Source: Salinarimonas sp.
GTDB lineage: Bacteria > Pseudomonadota > Alphaproteobacteria > Rhizobiales > Beijerinckiaceae
Reading direction: 5' to 3'
Assembly: GCA_020832565.1 (NCBI GenBank)
Contig: JAFIEI010000002.1
Coordinates: 1 to 64,000, forward strand
DNA length: 64,000 bases
Shown here in pieces: positions 16,034 through 25,277 of the stretch. The number at the start of each line of letters is the position of its first letter. The first letter of the stretch is position 1. Made by a program: the position numbers and the translations under genes. The notes beneath the pieces are model-generated. The model was not told where the DNA came from, did no database searches, and was given only the letters and a program-made list of their open reading frames with translations.

Positions 16034-16972
16034 GTGGCGGGTGATGACGAGCAGGGCGGCGGTGGATCCGAGGGCGGGAAGCCGAAGGCAGAATCGCGCA
16101 AAGGGTCCGGCAAAACGTCCGGAAAACCGTACGGCAAGCCGGGATACGGCAAACCCGGCTTCGGCAAGAAGCCGGGCTATCGTCCCGGCCCGCGCGGACC
16201 GGGCGGGCGCCCGGGGCCGCGCCGCGATCCGCGCAATGCGCCCGAAGACGGCGTTGCGGTGATCTATGGCTGGCATCCGGGCTGCGAAGCCCTGCGCAAT
16301 CCGCAGCGCAAGATCCGCAAGCTCATCGCCACCGAAAACGCCGTGAACCGGCTGACGGCGGAGCTTGGAACGCTTCCCGTCACTCCCGAGATCGTCGCCC
16401 CGCGCGAGATCGACGGGCTGCTCACCCCCGATGCAGTGCATCAGGGCATCTATATCGAGGCCGATCCGCTCGATCATCCCGGCGGCATCGACGGGCTCGG
16501 CGCGGACGCGCTGGTGCTGGTACTCGACCAGATCACCGATCCGCATAATGTCGGCGCGATCGTGCGCAGCGCGGCTGCCTTCGGCGTCACCGCCATCGTC
16601 ACCACCGCCCGCCACTCCCCCGCCGCGACGGGCGTGCTCGCGAAATCGGCCTCCGGCGGGCTCGAACACGTCCCCTTCGTCACCGTGCGCAATCTCGGCG
16701 ATGCGCTGGAGCGGCTCGGTGAGCACGGTTTCTACCGCATCGGCCTCGATTCGGAAGGCGAGGAGAGCTTCGACGCGCTCACCCCCAGCCTGCCGCTCGC
16801 TCTGGTGCTGGGCGCCGAGGGGAAGGGGCTGCGCCAGCGCACGCGCGCCTGCTGCGACGTGGTCGCACGCCTCGACATGCCCGGCGTGATCAAAAGCCTC
16901 AACGTCTCCAACGCCGCCGCCGTCACCCTGCATACGCTCACGCACAAGCTCGCGCGCGGGAGTGCCGCATGA
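16034..16972 (+). CDS. rlmB: 23S rRNA 2'-O-ribose methyltransferase RlmB (TrmH/SpoU)
   Basis: A SpoU-family methyltransferase with all three knot motifs: HNVGAIVRSA, LGAEGKGLR and LNVSNAAAVTL. RlmB methylates G2251 of 23S rRNA. The N-terminal ~60 residues form a basic Gly/Lys/Pro/Arg-rich tail with imperfect GKPGYGKPGFGKK repeats, probably disordered and RNA-binding. The GTG at 16034 has GGAG seven bases upstream (312 aa); a TTG at 16016 is the alternative. The gene overlaps mutT by four bases. Confidence 0.9.
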   Translation: MAGDDEQGGGGSEGGKPKAESRKGSGKTSGKPYGKPGYGKPGFGKKPGYRPGPRGPGGRPGPRRDPRNAPEDGVAVIYGWHPGCEALRNPQRKIRKLIATENAVNRLTAELGTLPVTPEIVAPREIDGLLTPDAVHQGIYIEADPLDHPGGIDGLGADALVLVLDQITDPHNVGAIVRSAAAFGVTAIVTTARHSPAATGVLAKSASGGLEHVPFVTVRNLGDALERLGEHGFYRIGLDSEGEESFDALTPSLPLALVLGAEGKGLRQRTRACCDVVARLDMPGVIKSLNVSNAAAVTLHTLTHKLARGSAA

Positions 16973-17376
16973 AGATCCTTCTCGTCGTCGCCGTGGCGCT
17001 CGTCGATACGGACGGGCGGGTGCTGATCGCGCAGCGCCCGGAAGGCAAGCAGATGGCGGGCCTGTGGGAATTTCCCGGCGGCAAGGTCGAGTCCGGAGAG
17101 CGTCCCGAGGAGACGCTGATCCGCGAATTGCGCGAGGAACTCGGCATCGAGACGCAGGAAGCCTGCCTCGCCCCCCTCACCTTTGCGAGCCACGCCTATC
17201 CCGATTTCCACCTCCTGATGCCGCTTTATATCTGCCGGCGGTGGCAGGGCGTGGTGCAGGCGCATGAACATGCCGATCTGAAATGGGTGCGCGCCACCCG
17301 CCTGCGCGATTATCCCATGCCCCCCGCCGATGAACCGCTGATCCCGGTCCTGATCGACACGCTCGCGCATGTGTGA
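16969..17376 (+). CDS. mutT: 8-oxo-dGTP diphosphatase MutT
   Basis: A 135-aa Nudix hydrolase with the full Nudix box from GGKVESGERPEE to REELGI (residues 38-60). The compact size and QRPEGKQMAGLWEFPGGKVE context match MutT, which removes 8-oxo-dGTP from the nucleotide pool. Its ATG overlaps the rlmB stop (ATGA), so it is translationally coupled. Convergent with the DUF418 gene, 27 bases away. Confidence 0.92.
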   Translation: MKILLVVAVALVDTDGRVLIAQRPEGKQMAGLWEFPGGKVESGERPEETLIRELREELGIETQEACLAPLTFASHAYPDFHLLMPLYICRRWQGVVQAHEHADLKWVRATRLRDYPMPPADEPLIPVLIDTLAHV

Positions 17377-17403
17377 GCGTGTCGATCAAGCGGGCGGAGC
17401 CAA

Positions 17404-18663
17404 TCACCCCGCCGCCGCGACGCTCGCCCGCCGCAGCATCGGCTGCGCCTTGCGATAAACCAGGCTGCGCCACAGCCACTCCGCCGGGCCGAAACGAAAA
17501 CGCGCGAGCCAGGCTTGCGACCAGATGGGCATCGCGATCCAGATCGCGAGCACGATGAGCATCTGCCCCACGCGCCCGACCTCCATGAACAGGCCGAGCC
17601 CGTGGCCGTAGAAGATCAGCGTGCAGATGATGCTCTGGGCGAGATAATTCGAAAACGCCATACGCCCGACCGGGGCGAAGAGTGCCTGCATGGCAGGGCC
17701 GAAACGGCGCGCGGCGAGGATCACCAGAGCGGTATAGGCGAGCGCGAGGATCGGCGCGGCGAGGATATTGGGCATGCGCCCGAAATAGAGCGAAAAGGTC
17801 ATTTCCCAGCCGGCATTCTCGTTCAAGACAACCCCGAGCCCGACCAGCGGCAGGCCCAGCGCGAGGCCCGTCGCTGCGAGGCGCAGATAGGCACGGTCCG
17901 ACCATTCACCGGTCATCAGCCCGCTCTTGAATGCCGCCATACCCAGCGCCATTACGCCGAGCAGATAGAAGAACTGCTCCGTGGGGATGCCGAAGAACTG
18001 CATGGCGAGACTCTGCTCGGCCCGCATGGCGAGTTGCTCGCCGAAACTGCCGCGATAGGCCTCGATCTCGGCCAGCGCAAAGCTGCCGGTCGCGAGCCAG
18101 CTCTCATCCGCGATCCGAGCGATCTCTTCCGGCGGCAATGTGCCGATACCGACCCCGATCAGGGCGTAGATGGCCTGTTGCACGGCAAGCATCACGATTG
18201 CGACCACGACCAGCCGCCTCGGCGACCAATGGCGCATTAACACGGCGATCATGCCGATCAGCGCATAGGCGGTGAGCACGTCGCCATACCAGATCAGATA
18301 GGCATGGATCAGCCCGATCACGAGCAGCCAGAACATGCGCCGGTAATGCAGGGCGAGCGCGCCGCTGCCGGCGGCTTCCGCGCGCTGCGTCATCAGGACG
18401 ATGCCGGCGCCGAAGAGCATGCTGAACAGGGTAATGAATTTCTTGTCGAAGAAGACATGCGAGACGAGCCAGATCGCATATTCGACGGCACCTGCCGGGG
18501 AAACGGCGGGCGGGTTGATATAGGCCGCCGCGATCATCGAGAAGGCCTGGATGTTCATCACGAGAATGCCGAACAGGGCAAAACCCCGCAGGATATCGAG
18601 GGTAGCGATGCGATCAGTTCCCGTGACGGGGCCGGCGGCGTTCGAAGCTGGATGTGCTGACAT
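17404..18663 (-). CDS. DUF418 family membrane protein
   Basis: A 419-aa polytopic membrane protein with about ten hydrophobic segments. The N-terminal RIATLDILRGFALFGILVMN and the C-terminal GRMAFSNYLAQSIICTLIFYG are hallmarks of the DUF418/YeiB family, whose function is unknown. The start at 18663 has AAGGAG about ten bases upstream; the much longer in-frame extension toward 19791 overlaps the divergent LytTR gene and is rejected. It is divergent from the LytTR regulator gene with a 153-base shared region. Confidence 0.9.
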   Translation of the reverse strand: MSAHPASNAAGPVTGTDRIATLDILRGFALFGILVMNIQAFSMIAAAYINPPAVSPAGAVEYAIWLVSHVFFDKKFITLFSMLFGAGIVLMTQRAEAAGSGALALHYRRMFWLLVIGLIHAYLIWYGDVLTAYALIGMIAVLMRHWSPRRLVVVAIVMLAVQQAIYALIGVGIGTLPPEEIARIADESWLATGSFALAEIEAYRGSFGEQLAMRAEQSLAMQFFGIPTEQFFYLLGVMALGMAAFKSGLMTGEWSDRAYLRLAATGLALGLPLVGLGVVLNENAGWEMTFSLYFGRMPNILAAPILALAYTALVILAARRFGPAMQALFAPVGRMAFSNYLAQSIICTLIFYGHGLGLFMEVGRVGQMLIVLAIWIAMPIWSQAWLARFRFGPAEWLWRSLVYRKAQPMLRRASVAAAG

Positions 18664-18816
18664 GATCCGGGCTCTCCTTCTATCCTTCATATGCGCGACG
18701 CCGGGGCCGCCGCGCGGGTTCCGCCACGGGTGATGCCGGGTGCCGCACGCGAAGGCAAAAGCGGTTTCGGGAAGGGTAGCCAAATCTGCGCGAAAGCGTG
18801 CTAGTTTCCGTTCACG

Positions 18817-19659
18817 ATGCGTGAATGGTTGGACAGTCCGGCGAAAAAGGAAGCGCTGCGCTCGGTTGCGGGTGCCGGCTTCGCTGCGGCGCTGATGACC
18901 GCGCTCGGGCCGTTCGGAACGTATGACGCGATGGAAACGCCCGCTCGCGCCCTCTACTGGTTCTCGGTGATCGGGCTGATCTGGCTGCAGAGCGACCTCG
19001 TCACCCGCTTTCTCGAACGGGCTCTCGCGGGGCGCCTGCCACGTCCCAACATCACCCTGCCGGCGCTCGCGGCGCTCGTGGTGGCGCTGCCCGCAACCGC
19101 AGTGGTGGTCGTCATCACCGATCTGATGATGCCGGATGCGCAGATCAACCTGCTGCAGATGCTGTGGCAGGTCTTCCTCGTTCTCCTCGTCTTCAGCCTC
19201 GCCTTCAACAATCTCGGCGGTGCGACCATCGAAGCCGCAGCCGAGGGCGAGGCGCTCGAAGCCGAGCGGCGCATGGAGCACGAGCGCCTGCGTGACGAGG
19301 CGCGGGCGGCTGCGCCACGCGAGAGCCTGCCGGCAGATGCCACCTTTCGCCGGCGCTTTCCCCCCGGCCTGACCGGGCGCCTGCTCTGCCTGGAGATGGA
19401 GGATCACTATCTGCGCATCCATACCGACAAGGGTTCCGACATCATCCTGATGCGCATGGCCGATGCCGAGCAGGAGCTCGCGGGTGTCGAGGGCATGCGC
19501 GTGCATCGCTCCTGGTGGGTCGCGCGCGAGGCGGTGACGGGGATGACGCGCGACGGGACGCGCCTCTTGATTCACCTCGAGAACGGCCTCGAAATACCGG
19601 TCGGCAAGACCTACCGCGCGGCCTTGAAGGAAGCGGGCTGGCGCGATGCGGCTGACTGA
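18817..19659 (+). CDS. Membrane-anchored LytTR transcriptional regulator
   Basis: The 280-aa protein has four hydrophobic segments (about 17-35, 44-60, 80-103 and 110-130), a charged helical linker (~140-170) and a C-terminal LytTR DNA-binding domain (~180-272; LCLEMEDHYLRIHT and MRVHRSWWVARE). LytTR proteins bind tandem promoter sites; in this architecture the membrane part could sense an envelope signal without a kinase. It overlaps the next gene by 14 bases and is divergent from DUF418, a plausible target. No strong ribosome-binding site was seen. Confidence 0.85.
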   Translation: MREWLDSPAKKEALRSVAGAGFAAALMTALGPFGTYDAMETPARALYWFSVIGLIWLQSDLVTRFLERALAGRLPRPNITLPALAALVVALPATAVVVVITDLMMPDAQINLLQMLWQVFLVLLVFSLAFNNLGGATIEAAAEGEALEAERRMEHERLRDEARAAAPRESLPADATFRRRFPPGLTGRLLCLEMEDHYLRIHTDKGSDIILMRMADAEQELAGVEGMRVHRSWWVAREAVTGMTRDGTRLLIHLENGLEIPVGKTYRAALKEAGWRDAAD

Positions 19660-20446
19660 CCGGCAATATCCGAACCGGCGGGGAAGCTGGCTTGCCGCTG
19701 CGCTTGCCATATGGTTCGCCCTGAGCATCGGATCGCCGGCCCATGCCAGGGAGTGCGCCTTCGAGCCGGCGGACCCGGCCGCGCATCTCACCGGCCTCGA
19801 CGCCTATGGCAATCCCCTCGACGGCGAGGGCGTGGCGACGAACCTCGTCGACCTGCAGATCGCGGATATCGACGCGGCCGATGCGCTGACCGCCCGCAAG
19901 CGCCCGGCCTATCGCGTCCTGGCCGAAGCACAACCGGATCGCTGGGGGAGGTACCCCGTTCATGCCACCCTCCCGGACGGGCGCGCCTTCTCGCATGTGC
20001 TGGTCGACGAAGGGCTCGCGCGGGTCGATCCCGGGATGCGAACACATATGTGTGAGCGGAAACTCCTGGAGCGCGAGGCGGTGGCGCGCGCGGCGCGGCG
20101 CGGGATCTGGGCCGATCCGGCCAACCGCCCCCTCTCCGCGCATCAGCCCGAGGCCCTCGCGGCCAGGCTGGGCGATGCGGTCATCGTGAAAGGCCGCGTC
20201 GTCAGCGTCGGCGAGCGCCGGCGCAACACCTATCTCGATTTCTCGCGCCGCTGGCATGGCGGCTTTACCGTGGTCGTTCCGCGTGATCTCTGGCAGGAAC
20301 TCGTGGCACACGGCATCGACGCCGACTTTCTGACCGGTCGACGAATTCGCGTGCGCGGTGTATTGAAGGACTTGCGGGGGCCGGCAATCGAACTTGCAAT
20401 TGCCGCATTCATCGAGAATCTGGAGACGGGGCGTGTTCCCCCGTGA
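19646..20446 (+). CDS. Secreted thermonuclease (SNase)-like protein
   Basis: The 266-aa protein starts with a signal peptide (hydrophobic ~14-32, cleavage near SPAHA-RE). The body resembles the staphylococcal nuclease fold: RWGRYPVHATLPDGRAFSHV, LVDEGLARVDP and the later AVARAARRGIWADP. The C-terminal half (~175-265) looks like an OB-type strand region (VIVKGRVVSVGERRRNTYLDF). It probably acts in the periplasm; catalytic residues are not clearly conserved, so nuclease activity is uncertain. Overlaps the LytTR gene by 14 bases. Confidence 0.75.
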   Translation: MRLTDRQYPNRRGSWLAAALAIWFALSIGSPAHARECAFEPADPAAHLTGLDAYGNPLDGEGVATNLVDLQIADIDAADALTARKRPAYRVLAEAQPDRWGRYPVHATLPDGRAFSHVLVDEGLARVDPGMRTHMCERKLLEREAVARAARRGIWADPANRPLSAHQPEALAARLGDAVIVKGRVVSVGERRRNTYLDFSRRWHGGFTVVVPRDLWQELVAHGIDADFLTGRRIRVRGVLKDLRGPAIELAIAAFIENLETGRVPP

Positions 20447-20462
20447 TGCGTATTTGCCGGCC

Positions 20463-21941
20463 ATGTCGAGTGTTCTGATGCCCTTCAAGCGAAGCCTGTC
20501 GCGGCTGGTCACGATCTGCGCTGCGGCACTCCTGCTCGCGGGCTGCCTCGGCGCGGGCGCCGGCAACGTCTTTTCCGAACGCACCCAGGCCCCGCTCGTC
20601 GCGGCGATGGACAATGCGCAGTCGCGCGAGCATGCCCAGCTCGTCGCGACATTCGGCGGCGAATACGATTCACCGCGCATAAGCCGCCTGCTCAACGGAA
20701 TCGTCGGTGATCTCGTCCCCGCGACGCGCGATCCGGATCTGCGCGTCAACGTCACCGTGCTCGATTCCCCCGCCGTCAATGCCTTCGCCCTGCCCGACGG
20801 GCGCCTTTACGTCACCCGCGGCCTGCTCGCGCTCGCCAATGACAGCTCCGAGATCGCGGCGGTGATGGCGCATGAAATCGCGCATGTGACGCTGCGTCAT
20901 GCCTCGACGCGCTCCGAATTGCAGATGCGCTCTGATCTCGTCGCCCGCGTGGTCGCCGACGTGCTGCGCGACCAGCGGGCGGTGGAAAACGTCCGCACCG
21001 CCTCGCGGATGGATATCGCGCGCTTCTCCCGCGAGCAGGAATTCGAGGCCGATGCCGAGGGCATCGCCACCCTCGCCCGGGCCGGGTACGATCCCTATGG
21101 CGCGACCCGTTTCCTGCAATCCCTCGAGCGCTGGGAAACGCTCTCGCGGGCACGCAGCGGGGCCCGCGTCCAGCAGGGCGCTTATGACATGTTCTCCACC
21201 CATCCGGCCACGGGGCAGCGCATCGATGCCGCGCGGGTGCTCGCGCGCCAGCTCGCCGAGCGCGCCGGTGCCGGCGATGCCCGTGGCCGCGACGTCTATC
21301 TCGCCGCGATCGACGGCATGACTTTCGGAGACGGCACCGAAGACGGGCTGGTGCGCGGGCGCCATTACGTGCACGGGCGGCTGCGCATAGGATTCAGCGC
21401 CCCGGAGGGTTTCGCCCTCGACAATTCATCGCGTGCGGTACTCGGCACCTCCGGCGACGAATCGCGGCGTATCCTGTTCGATCTGGTGGAGACCGAACCG
21501 GGCCAGGGGCTCGAATCCGTGCTCGCCTCGACCTGGACCGACGATCTCACGGCGGAAGATATACGACGCCTCACCGTCAACGGGCTCGAGGCGGCGACGG
21601 CGCGCTCGCGCGGGCAGGACTGGCACTTCCGCATCGCGGCCCTGCGCCATGACGGGCGCATCTACAGGCTGATCTTCGCCCATCGCCCGCAAGACGGTTC
21701 CGCCGACAGGCTCTTCGAGGAAACGCTGTCGAGCATACGCGCCATGAGCGCGCGCGACATCGCCGCCTTCAGCCCGCCACGTATCAGGATCCAGCGCGCC
21801 GGTGCGCGCGATGATGTCGCCTCGATGGCGCGGCGCATGACCGGTGCCGGGCAGAGCGCAGCGATCTTCCGGGTGCTCAACGGGCTCGGCGCCGATGATC
21901 GAATCGTTGCCGGCCAATCCTACAAGATCGTCGTGGACTAG
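20463..21941 (+). CDS. M48-family metalloprotease lipoprotein
   Basis: With a start at 20463 it is 492 aa. A lipoprotein signal (ALLLAGC, Cys ~28) is followed by a peptidase M48 domain with the zinc motif HEIAH (~137-141) and the third-ligand helix EFEADAEGIATLARAGYDP. The C-terminal part is unlike E. coli BepA and ends in a LysM-like segment (IFRVLNGL...RIVAGQSYKIV). It probably handles misfolded outer-membrane proteins. Other in-frame ATGs (20394, 20478) are possible starts. Third gene of the LytTR-nuclease-protease run. Confidence 0.87.
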   Translation: MSSVLMPFKRSLSRLVTICAAALLLAGCLGAGAGNVFSERTQAPLVAAMDNAQSREHAQLVATFGGEYDSPRISRLLNGIVGDLVPATRDPDLRVNVTVLDSPAVNAFALPDGRLYVTRGLLALANDSSEIAAVMAHEIAHVTLRHASTRSELQMRSDLVARVVADVLRDQRAVENVRTASRMDIARFSREQEFEADAEGIATLARAGYDPYGATRFLQSLERWETLSRARSGARVQQGAYDMFSTHPATGQRIDAARVLARQLAERAGAGDARGRDVYLAAIDGMTFGDGTEDGLVRGRHYVHGRLRIGFSAPEGFALDNSSRAVLGTSGDESRRILFDLVETEPGQGLESVLASTWTDDLTAEDIRRLTVNGLEAATARSRGQDWHFRIAALRHDGRIYRLIFAHRPQDGSADRLFEETLSSIRAMSARDIAAFSPPRIRIQRAGARDDVASMARRMTGAGQSAAIFRVLNGLGADDRIVAGQSYKIVVD

Positions 21942-21951
21942 CGCATCGCCA

Positions 21952-23097
21952 TCAGAACGGGCGCGGCGGCGGCAGCGGGATCGCCTGCGAAGCAGCACGC
22001 GATGCCCCGGCAGCGGCAACCGGAGCCGGGACGGGTTCCCTAGCGCCGGGCGGCGTCGCTCCGGTCCAGACCCGGACCGGATTGGCCGGACCGCGCTCGG
22101 GCAGGTCGATCTGCGGCAATAGCGGCGCCGAAGCCGCTCCCCCGGCAAAGGCGAAACGCTCTCCGCCCGCCTGCGGCAGGGTGATCGAGGAAGGCGGATT
22201 GCGCCCGCAGGTTACCGGACGCAGGTCCGGCGGGGCGATGCCGCTGTCGCGCGGCAAGGCCTCCAGGGTAGTACCACCCCAGCCGAGCCGCGAGAAACCG
22301 TGCTCGAGCAGACCAGCGGACTTGATCGTGCGCTCGGCTGCCGAGGGCGCGCCCATCACGATCGCCACGAGCCGGCGCCCGCGCTGCTCTGCGGTGACCA
22401 CCACGTTGAAGCCCGACGAGCAGATATAGCCCGTCTTCATCCCCGTGGTTCCCGGATAGCGCCCGATCAGGCCGTTATGATTGCGCATGGTGGAATTGCC
22501 GTAGCGGATCGAATCGAGCCCGAACAAGGCGCGTTGTTCCGGAAACTCGCGATACAAGGCCCGCGCCAGAATCGCCATGTCGCGCGCCGTGGTGCGCTTG
22601 CGGGCATCGGGCAGGCCGTGGGCATTGGTGAAATAGGTGTCATGCATGCCGAGCCGCGCCGCATGGAAATTCATGATGGCGACGAAATCCTCGACCGAGC
22701 CCGAAATGCCCTCGGCGATGGTCGTCGCAACGTCATTGGCCGAGCGCACCATGATGATCAGGAGCGCGTTGTCGAGGCGGATCTGGGTGCCGGCCGAGAA
22801 GCCCATCTTGGAGGGCGGCTCGTCGGCTGCGCGGGCGGAGACGGTGAACATGTCATCCATGCGCACGCGCCCGTTGCGCGCCTCGTCCATGGCGACATAG
22901 GCCGTCATCAGCTTGGTGAGGGAGGCCGGATACCAGGGCAGCGTGGGATTTTGGGAATACAGCACCCGCCCGCTATCGAGATCGGCCACGAGGGCCGGCG
23001 TACCCGCGACCCATTCGGGCCGCTCGTCGGCGCGCGCATTCAAGGCCGGACCCGCGGCGATCGTGACCGCGATCAGGAGAATCAGAATCCGTACCAT
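21952..23097 (-). CDS. D-alanyl-D-alanine carboxypeptidase (S11)
   Basis: A 381-aa low-molecular-mass penicillin-binding protein trimming the peptidoglycan stem peptide. It has an N-terminal signal peptide, the active-site SLTK (59-62), SAN (119-121) and KTG (221-223). The C-terminal ~90 residues are Pro/Ala-rich rather than a membrane-anchoring helix. The start at 23097 is preceded by AGGGAAAG and gives a good signal peptide; the upstream frame to 23181 is rejected. Convergent with the M48 gene, ten bases apart. Confidence 0.93.
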   Translation of the reverse strand: MVRILILLIAVTIAAGPALNARADERPEWVAGTPALVADLDSGRVLYSQNPTLPWYPASLTKLMTAYVAMDEARNGRVRMDDMFTVSARAADEPPSKMGFSAGTQIRLDNALLIIMVRSANDVATTIAEGISGSVEDFVAIMNFHAARLGMHDTYFTNAHGLPDARKRTTARDMAILARALYREFPEQRALFGLDSIRYGNSTMRNHNGLIGRYPGTTGMKTGYICSSGFNVVVTAEQRGRRLVAIVMGAPSAAERTIKSAGLLEHGFSRLGWGGTTLEALPRDSGIAPPDLRPVTCGRNPPSSITLPQAGGERFAFAGGAASAPLLPQIDLPERGPANPVRVWTGATPPGAREPVPAPVAAAGASRAASQAIPLPPPRPF

Positions 23098-23473
23098 CTT
23101 TCCCTGGCCCCCAATGCCCCGCATTCCGGACGCAGCGTCCGCAGGCGCTCCATATGACGCTGCAGACGGCACCATCCCCACGCGTGCCGAAGTGTAAGCC
23201 GCTAATGCCGCGCTTGCATAGTGGCGCAGCGATCCATGGCGACCCTATCATCGGCAAACCCCGTCCGCATGGCGAAAGCATGGCGAAGGCAGCGTGTGAT
23301 CGCATTTCCCGGCAAAGGCGAAATGTCGCAACGGCGAGCGCGGGCCGGACGTCCGACGGCGTACGCCATACGGGATGCGTCTCGCCGCAGCGCATCACCA
23401 CTTCGCAGGCGGCGCCCCGACCGCTATGACAAAGGTCAGGATCGAGCAGGCCATTCGGGGGGAAGGCGCGTTC
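23098..23473. other. 376-base divergent intergenic region
   Basis: It separates the minus-strand carboxypeptidase from the plus-strand EamA transporter and must hold both promoters. I see no convincing gene, RNA or hairpin. In-frame ATGs upstream of the transporter start at 23474 exist, but the GGAAGG before 23474 favours that start. Confidence 0.5.
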
Positions 23474-24382
23474 ATGGATATCGTCTGGCTCTGGGTACCG
23501 GCAACCCTTGCAGCAGCAGCCGCGCAGACCGCACGCAATGCCATGCAGCGCAGCCTTACGGAGACAATCGGCACCGTGGGCGCGACGCAGGTACGCTTCC
23601 TCTTCGGACTGCCCTTCGCCGTCATCTTCCTTGCCCTCGTCGTCGCGACGACAGGCGAGTCGCTGCCCATGCCGGGGCCGGGATTCTGGGGATTCGTACT
23701 GATGGGGGCGCTCACCCAGATCGGCGCGACGGCGCTGATGCTGGCCGCAATGCGCGCGCGCTCCTTCTCCGTCGTGACCGCTTATGTGAAGACCGAACCG
23801 ATGCAGGTGGCCGTGTTCGGCCTCGTCTTTCTCGGCGATCCGCTCACCTTCGCCCTCGCGCTCGCCGTGCTGATCGGCACCGGCGGTGTGCTCGCCATGT
23901 CCTGGCGCCCCGGCATACTCACCGAAGGGGGCCTGCAGCCGATCCTGCTCGGGCTCGCAGCCGGCGCCCTGTTCGGCCTCTCGGCGATCGGCTTTCGCGG
24001 AGCGGTGCTCGGCCTCGATGACGGCTCCTTTCTGATCCGCGCCACAACAACACTCGTTGTCGGCCTCGCCATCCAGAGCCTTGTTCTGGGCCTCTATCTC
24101 GCCATCGCCGACCGGGCGTCGCTGATCGCGAGCCTGAGGGTCTGGCGCAGCTCCGCGAAAGCCGGCTTCCTCGGCGCCCTCGCATCGCAATGCTGGTTCA
24201 TCGGCTTCGCGTTGACGAGCGCGGCCAATGTGCGCACGCTCGCCCTCGTCGAGGTGATCATGGCGCAGATGGTCTCGCGGCGTATCTTCTCGCAGAACGT
24301 CACGCGCCAGGAGCTCGCGGGCATGGCGGCGATCGTCGTCGCCGTGACCATCCTGCTCGCCTTCGCGCCGATCCGGGACTGA
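23474..24382 (+). CDS. EamA/DMT-family transporter
   Basis: A 302-aa membrane protein with about ten hydrophobic segments arranged as two EamA-like halves (FGLPFAVIFLALVVATTGE in the first; VRTLALVEVIMAQMVSRRIF in the second). The second-half motif ALVEVI-Q resembles the common PVFA.L.G EamA signature. The substrate is unknown; relatives export amino acids or other metabolites. The start at 23474 has GGAAGG seven bases upstream. Confidence 0.85.
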   Translation: MDIVWLWVPATLAAAAAQTARNAMQRSLTETIGTVGATQVRFLFGLPFAVIFLALVVATTGESLPMPGPGFWGFVLMGALTQIGATALMLAAMRARSFSVVTAYVKTEPMQVAVFGLVFLGDPLTFALALAVLIGTGGVLAMSWRPGILTEGGLQPILLGLAAGALFGLSAIGFRGAVLGLDDGSFLIRATTTLVVGLAIQSLVLGLYLAIADRASLIASLRVWRSSAKAGFLGALASQCWFIGFALTSAANVRTLALVEVIMAQMVSRRIFSQNVTRQELAGMAAIVVAVTILLAFAPIRD

Positions 24383-24386
24383 CCCG

Positions 24387-25277
24387 TCAGGCCGCGCGCG
24401 ATCTCAGCCGGCGAATGCCGGTGATCGGCCCGAAGCTCTTTTCCGCGATACGCGCCCGGGCCTGCGCCAGCGGCTCGCGGGCCGTCGCCATGTGATGGCC
24501 GTTGGCGTGCAGGAGTGTCTGCCCGTCGCACATGATCCCGACATGGCCCTTCCAGAAGACGAGATCGCCGCGCGCGAGATGGGTGAGCGTGTCATCGACG
24601 GGAAGCGCCTCGCCGAGTTGCTCCTCCTGCATGTCGGAATCGCGGGGCGCATAGAGACCCGCTGCGGCCAGGGCGAGTTGCACGAGCGCCGAGCAATCGA
24701 GCCCCAGCGAGGTGCGCCCGCCCCACAGATAGGGCACATGCAGGAACCGCTCGGCGACCAGGACCGGATCGGGCTCGAGGGTGTCGAGCGGCGCGATATG
24801 CGCCGTGTGGACATATCCGCCGCCATGCGCACCGCAATCGATCCGGGCATAGGCGCCCTCGACCGCAATGACCTGCACACGCGCATTGAGCGAGAGAAAG
24901 CGCTCCGTCGGCAGTTTCAGGGACGGACCGGGATAGAGCGGGCTGCGCAGGGCCGTCACACGATGGGTGGGCTCACGGGCCTGCGGGTCGAGATCATCGC
25001 GCGCCACGTAGCCGACATAGCCGTCGGCGACGCTCTGCCCCCATGCGAAACCATTCTCGTCGGTAGCGTAGACGATGAAGGCCTCGCCGGCGAGGAGCTG
25101 GGTATCGAGCGGGGAATCGGAGCGCGGCTCCCGGCGCAGGGCCGCATACGTCGCGACCACCCGCATCAGGGCGCCCTCCGCGTAACGCGGCGCATCGATC
25201 CGCCCGCGCAGATGCGCTGCGGCCAGATCGGCCCGGGCCGGCGTCAGGCGCGGGTCGAAATCGCGCGAATCGCTCAT
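24387..25277 (-). CDS. NlpC/P60 family cysteine peptidase with SH3 domains
   Basis: The 296-aa protein has bacterial SH3-like repeats in residues ~37-165 and a C-terminal NlpC/P60 domain with the catalytic DCSALVQ (Cys195), GHVGIM (His245) and LLHANGHH (His257). It resembles gamma-D-glutamyl-L-diamino-acid endopeptidases that cleave muropeptides. There is no signal peptide, so it may act on recycled cytoplasmic muropeptides. Its ATG overlaps the stop of the M17 aminopeptidase gene (ATGA), suggesting joint peptide breakdown. Confidence 0.9.
   Translation of the reverse strand: MSDSRDFDPRLTPARADLAAAHLRGRIDAPRYAEGALMRVVATYAALRREPRSDSPLDTQLLAGEAFIVYATDENGFAWGQSVADGYVGYVARDDLDPQAREPTHRVTALRSPLYPGPSLKLPTERFLSLNARVQVIAVEGAYARIDCGAHGGGYVHTAHIAPLDTLEPDPVLVAERFLHVPYLWGGRTSLGLDCSALVQLALAAAGLYAPRDSDMQEEQLGEALPVDDTLTHLARGDLVFWKGHVGIMCDGQTLLHANGHHMATAREPLAQARARIAEKSFGPITGIRRLRSRAA

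Noticed and set aside
17404-19791. Extension of the DUF418 gene to a 795-codon frame
   Set aside because: The extra part overlaps the divergent LytTR gene, is Arg/His-rich nonsense, and a good ribosome-binding site exists at 18663.
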